From: Phycisphaerae bacterium
GTDB lineage: Bacteria; Chloroflexota; Anaerolineae; 4572-78; J111
Direction: 5' to 3'
Length of the DNA stretch: 34,903 nucleotides
Assembly (NCBI GenBank): GCA_028285035.1
Contig: JANQQF010000063.1
Location: forward strand, 1-34,903
Shown here: positions 33,161 to 34,903 of the stretch, piece after piece
How the letters are laid out: each line of letters starts with the position of its first letter
How positions within the stretch are numbered: the first letter of the stretch is position 1
Notes under the pieces: generated by a model
The model's database searches: none
What the model saw: only the letters and a program-made list of their open reading frames with translations
Told to the model about the DNA's origin: nothing
Translations under genes and position numbers: made by a program

Positions 33161-33189
33161 TTGACGAATTCTTGAAATCGTCTTAAATT
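33161..33189 (+). promoter_or_regulatory. Possible sigma-70 promoter for the livJ transcript
   Basis: TTGACG (33161-33166) and TAAATT (33184-33189) are 17 bases apart. It begins 18 bases after the livM stop. It would give a separate livJ message with a leader of about 350 bases, consistent with the strong expression usual for binding proteins. Confidence 0.4.
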
Positions 33190-33549
33190 TGTTGAATACT
33201 AATTTTTATCGAGATGTGAAAATTAGTGAAATTTATGGGGAAGGAGGTGGATTTGGAGAATTTGTCTTAAATCTTTTTACGGCCAAAGGATTGGCTTTTG
33301 GCCCTGTACAATGTCGTATATCTTTAAGATTTAGGCCGGGCTTAAAAATAAATAGCCAATAGACAGTATCGGTAAAACAAGGTGTCGATGGATCAAACGT
33401 GCCTAGCACGGCTTTAAAGCTTTTGGAAAACAAAAGCCCTTTTCTAACGATCGTTTGATTAACCGTAAAGCCGTTGTGATTTTAATGTAAATTGGGTAAT
33501 TTATTTTTGGAAAAGCCTTAACTTATTACTCTCAAGGAGGAGTATTCAA
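33184..33549 (+). ncRNA. Candidate structured 5' leader RNA of livJ with alternative stems and a possible pseudoknot
   Basis: No gene fits in this gap, but perfect stems are dense. Stem 1: 33184-33190 with 33229-33235, and inside it 33198-33206 with 33219-33227. Stem 2: 33266-33275 with 33326-33335 (one G-U), enclosing 33281-33287 with 33297-33303. Then 33392-33399 (ATCAAACG) pairs with 33452-33459, while 33408-33416 (ACGGCTTTA) pairs with 33466-33474; these two cross and would form a pseudoknot. Between them lies hairpin GCTTTTG-GAAAA-CAAAAGC (33419-33437), followed by CCTTTTCT. A short hairpin CGTGC-CTA-GCACG (33398-33410) competes with both crossing stems. AAGGAGG and the livJ ATG follow. 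I match it to no known riboswitch class. Confidence 0.45.
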
Positions 33550-34728
33550 ATGAAACGTATTACATTATTTACCTTATTTGTTGTTTTTTCTGTTCTTTTA
33601 GCTGCCTGTGGCGGCGGTGGTGCAGCTGATGATAGCGGGCCAATCAAAGTTGGAGCGATTTTTGATTTGAGTGGTCCAACAGCCGGCCCTGGCTTGCCCT
33701 ACTCTGAAGGCCAAAAAGCCTTTATCGATTGGAAAAATGAAAACGGCGGTATCGAAGGTCGCCAAATCGAACTATTGTCTCAAGACTATGGCTACCAAGT
33801 GCCAAATGCTGAGCAGTTGTACAGCCAGTTTGTAGAAGAAGGTGCGGTTGTATTCCAGGGCTGGGGAACAGGTGATACCGAAGCTTTGCGCGGTAAAATT
33901 GCTGAGGACAAAATTCCTTTCATGTCTGCATCTTACTCAATCAACCTCGTTCGTGAAGAAGCGCCCTATAACTTCCTGGTAGGAACCAGCTACTCTGACC
34001 AAATGGTTATTGCGATGCAGTGGATTGTTGATAACGGCGGCTCTAAAGTTGCTGTCTTGCACCACGACAGCCCCTTCGGTCAATCACCAATGCCTGATGG
34101 TGAAGCATTTGCTGAAGCAAACGGCGTGGAACTCCTCGCCGTGGCAATGCCTGGTGGGGCAACTGACTTGACTCCTGAGTTGACCCAAATCCAAAGTTTT
34201 GGCGCAGAATACATCATCATCCAGAATGTTTCTAGCCCAGCCGCTTTGGCCATGCGTAACGCCAAGGACCTTGGGATGGATGTTCAGTTCATCTGTATGA
34301 ACTGGTGTGCGGATGAAATTTTGGTTGAATTGGCTGGCGATGCGGCTGAAGGTGCCATCGGAGCTATTCCATTTACCCCGCCAACGGTTGATGTGCCTGG
34401 TGATGATGATGTCCGTAAGTGGGCCGAAGAGAAAACTGACAAGAGCCTCGAAGAGTGGGGCGTTCACTACGCTCAAGGTTGGTGGACTATGGCTATCATG
34501 GTTGAAGGAATTGAGCGCGTGGTTAAAAATGGCGATGAATTGAACGGTGAGAATATCAAAGCCGCGCTTGAAAGCCTAAACAACTTTGATACGGGTGGCA
34601 TCTCTGCCCCAATTACGTTCAGTGCTGAAGACCGACGTGGTAACAAAGCCTTGAAACTGTTCCAGGTTGAAGGTGGTGGCTGGAGTGAAATCAGCGACTA
34701 CATCGAGTCTAATATCGAAATTAACTAA
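33550..34728 (+). CDS. livJ: Branched-chain-amino-acid-type ABC transporter substrate-binding lipoprotein (LivJ-like)
   Basis: The 392-residue protein is a periplasmic-binding fold of type I (Leu/Ile/Val family). The N-terminus is a lipoprotein signal: MKR, a hydrophobic stretch, and the lipobox LLAAC with Cys20, followed by a flexible GGGGAADDS linker. IKVGAIFDLSGPTAGPGLPYSEGQKAFIDWKN is the usual opening of the domain, with SASYSINLVREEAPYNF and VAVLHHDSPFGQS later. It captures the ligand outside the membrane and delivers it to LivHM. The ligand cannot be read from the sequence. A strong AAGGAGG lies before the ATG. The long structured leader and own promoter suggest control separate from the rest of the operon. 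Confidence 0.93.
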   Translation: MKRITLFTLFVVFSVLLAACGGGGAADDSGPIKVGAIFDLSGPTAGPGLPYSEGQKAFIDWKNENGGIEGRQIELLSQDYGYQVPNAEQLYSQFVEEGAVVFQGWGTGDTEALRGKIAEDKIPFMSASYSINLVREEAPYNFLVGTSYSDQMVIAMQWIVDNGGSKVAVLHHDSPFGQSPMPDGEAFAEANGVELLAVAMPGGATDLTPELTQIQSFGAEYIIIQNVSSPAALAMRNAKDLGMDVQFICMNWCADEILVELAGDAAEGAIGAIPFTPPTVDVPGDDDVRKWAEEKTDKSLEEWGVHYAQGWWTMAIMVEGIERVVKNGDELNGENIKAALESLNNFDTGGISAPITFSAEDRRGNKALKLFQVEGGGWSEISDYIESNIEIN

Positions 34729-34753
34729 GAACCTGAGTTCGACGTAAGATTAA

Positions 34754-34865
34754 TGTCATTTCGAACGGGGTAGAACGCAGTGGAGCGCAGAGAGAAATCT
34801 TCTGATTTGCCAGCAATTCAAGCCCCGAACACCAAGATTTCTCCTCCTCCGTCGTCGAAATGACA
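34754..34865. repeat. Dispersed inverted-repeat element with TGTCATTTCGA ends
   Basis: TGTCATTTCGA (34754-34764) is matched by its exact reverse complement (34855-34865). A second inner pair, GAGAAATCTT (34792-34801) with AAGATTTCTC (34834-34843), lets the whole 112 bases fold. The same end sequence recurs at 19924-19934. It stands 26 bases after livJ and may also help end that transcript. Confidence 0.65.
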
Positions 34866-34903
34866 GGATTGAAGGTTGTATATAAACGCCAATTCTTAAA
34901 TCG

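Noticed and set aside
33233..33433. Minus-strand frame of 66 codons in the livJ leader
   Set aside because: Low-complexity, no ribosome binding site or known motif. The region is better explained by RNA stems.
1..34903. CRISPR array, tRNA, rRNA or phage genes
   Set aside because: No regular repeat-spacer pattern beyond the short phased arrays listed, no cloverleaf-type sequences and no phage structural or integrase genes were seen by eye.

Overview
The window looks like a chromosomal segment of a Chloroflexota bacterium, probably from the Anaerolineae and relatives. This is an inference from gene content: an ECF sigma factor paired with a DUF5667-type membrane anti-sigma protein, a fused FtsW/RodA-PBP protein, a two-gene XdhC pair, a DUF5989-carbamoyltransferase trio, and a Liv-type transporter with an acyl-CoA synthetase inside it. 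Base composition is moderate and patchy. Gaps between genes are full of perfect hairpins and small inverted-repeat elements of many unrelated families. I saw no rRNA, tRNA, CRISPR array, transposase or integrase.

Layout. 1-1267: N-terminal part of an HtrA-like protease and a GrpB-family protein, both on minus. 1268-5212: a repeat-rich gap, then a single-chain Type IIG/IIL (MmeI-like) restriction-modification enzyme whose target-recognition part has a very different base composition. 5271-8867 (minus): three glycan-degrading genes, GH18, GH18 (EndoH-like) and GH76, without visible signal peptides. 8868-9268: a 400-base control region with three palindromes and a 22-bp-phased triple repeat. 9269-15112 (plus): a FtsX/MacB-type permease, a SEDS-PBP fusion with a degenerate transpeptidase site, and a coupled methyltransferase.

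15109-17565 (minus): a HAD phosphatase, a Flp-type pilin, an anti-sigma protein and an ECF sigma factor. 17836-19887: topoisomerase I. 20132-22373 (minus): an N-carbamoylputrescine amidase-like nitrilase and a kinase-FHA protein that has lost its catalytic aspartate. 22666-24339: an unknown protein and the XdhC pair. 24518-26771: DUF5989 protein, small membrane protein and NodU/CmcH-type carbamoyltransferase, closed by a strong terminator. 26851-28064 (minus): a DUF1203 protein and a metallophosphoesterase.

28176-34728 (plus): a branched-chain-amino-acid-type ABC transporter locus, in the order LivG, acyl-CoA synthetase, LivH, LivM, LivJ lipoprotein. Tandem TTAACGC heptamers precede the first gene. 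A leader of about 350 bases with many perfect stems, some mutually exclusive, precedes livJ. The built-in acyl-CoA synthetase suggests that a carboxylic acid is imported and activated with CoA, rather than or in addition to an amino acid.

The items most worth following are the structured livJ leader, the SEDS-pseudo-PBP fusion, the pseudokinase-FHA protein, the mosaic restriction enzyme and the leaderless GH76/GH18 cluster.
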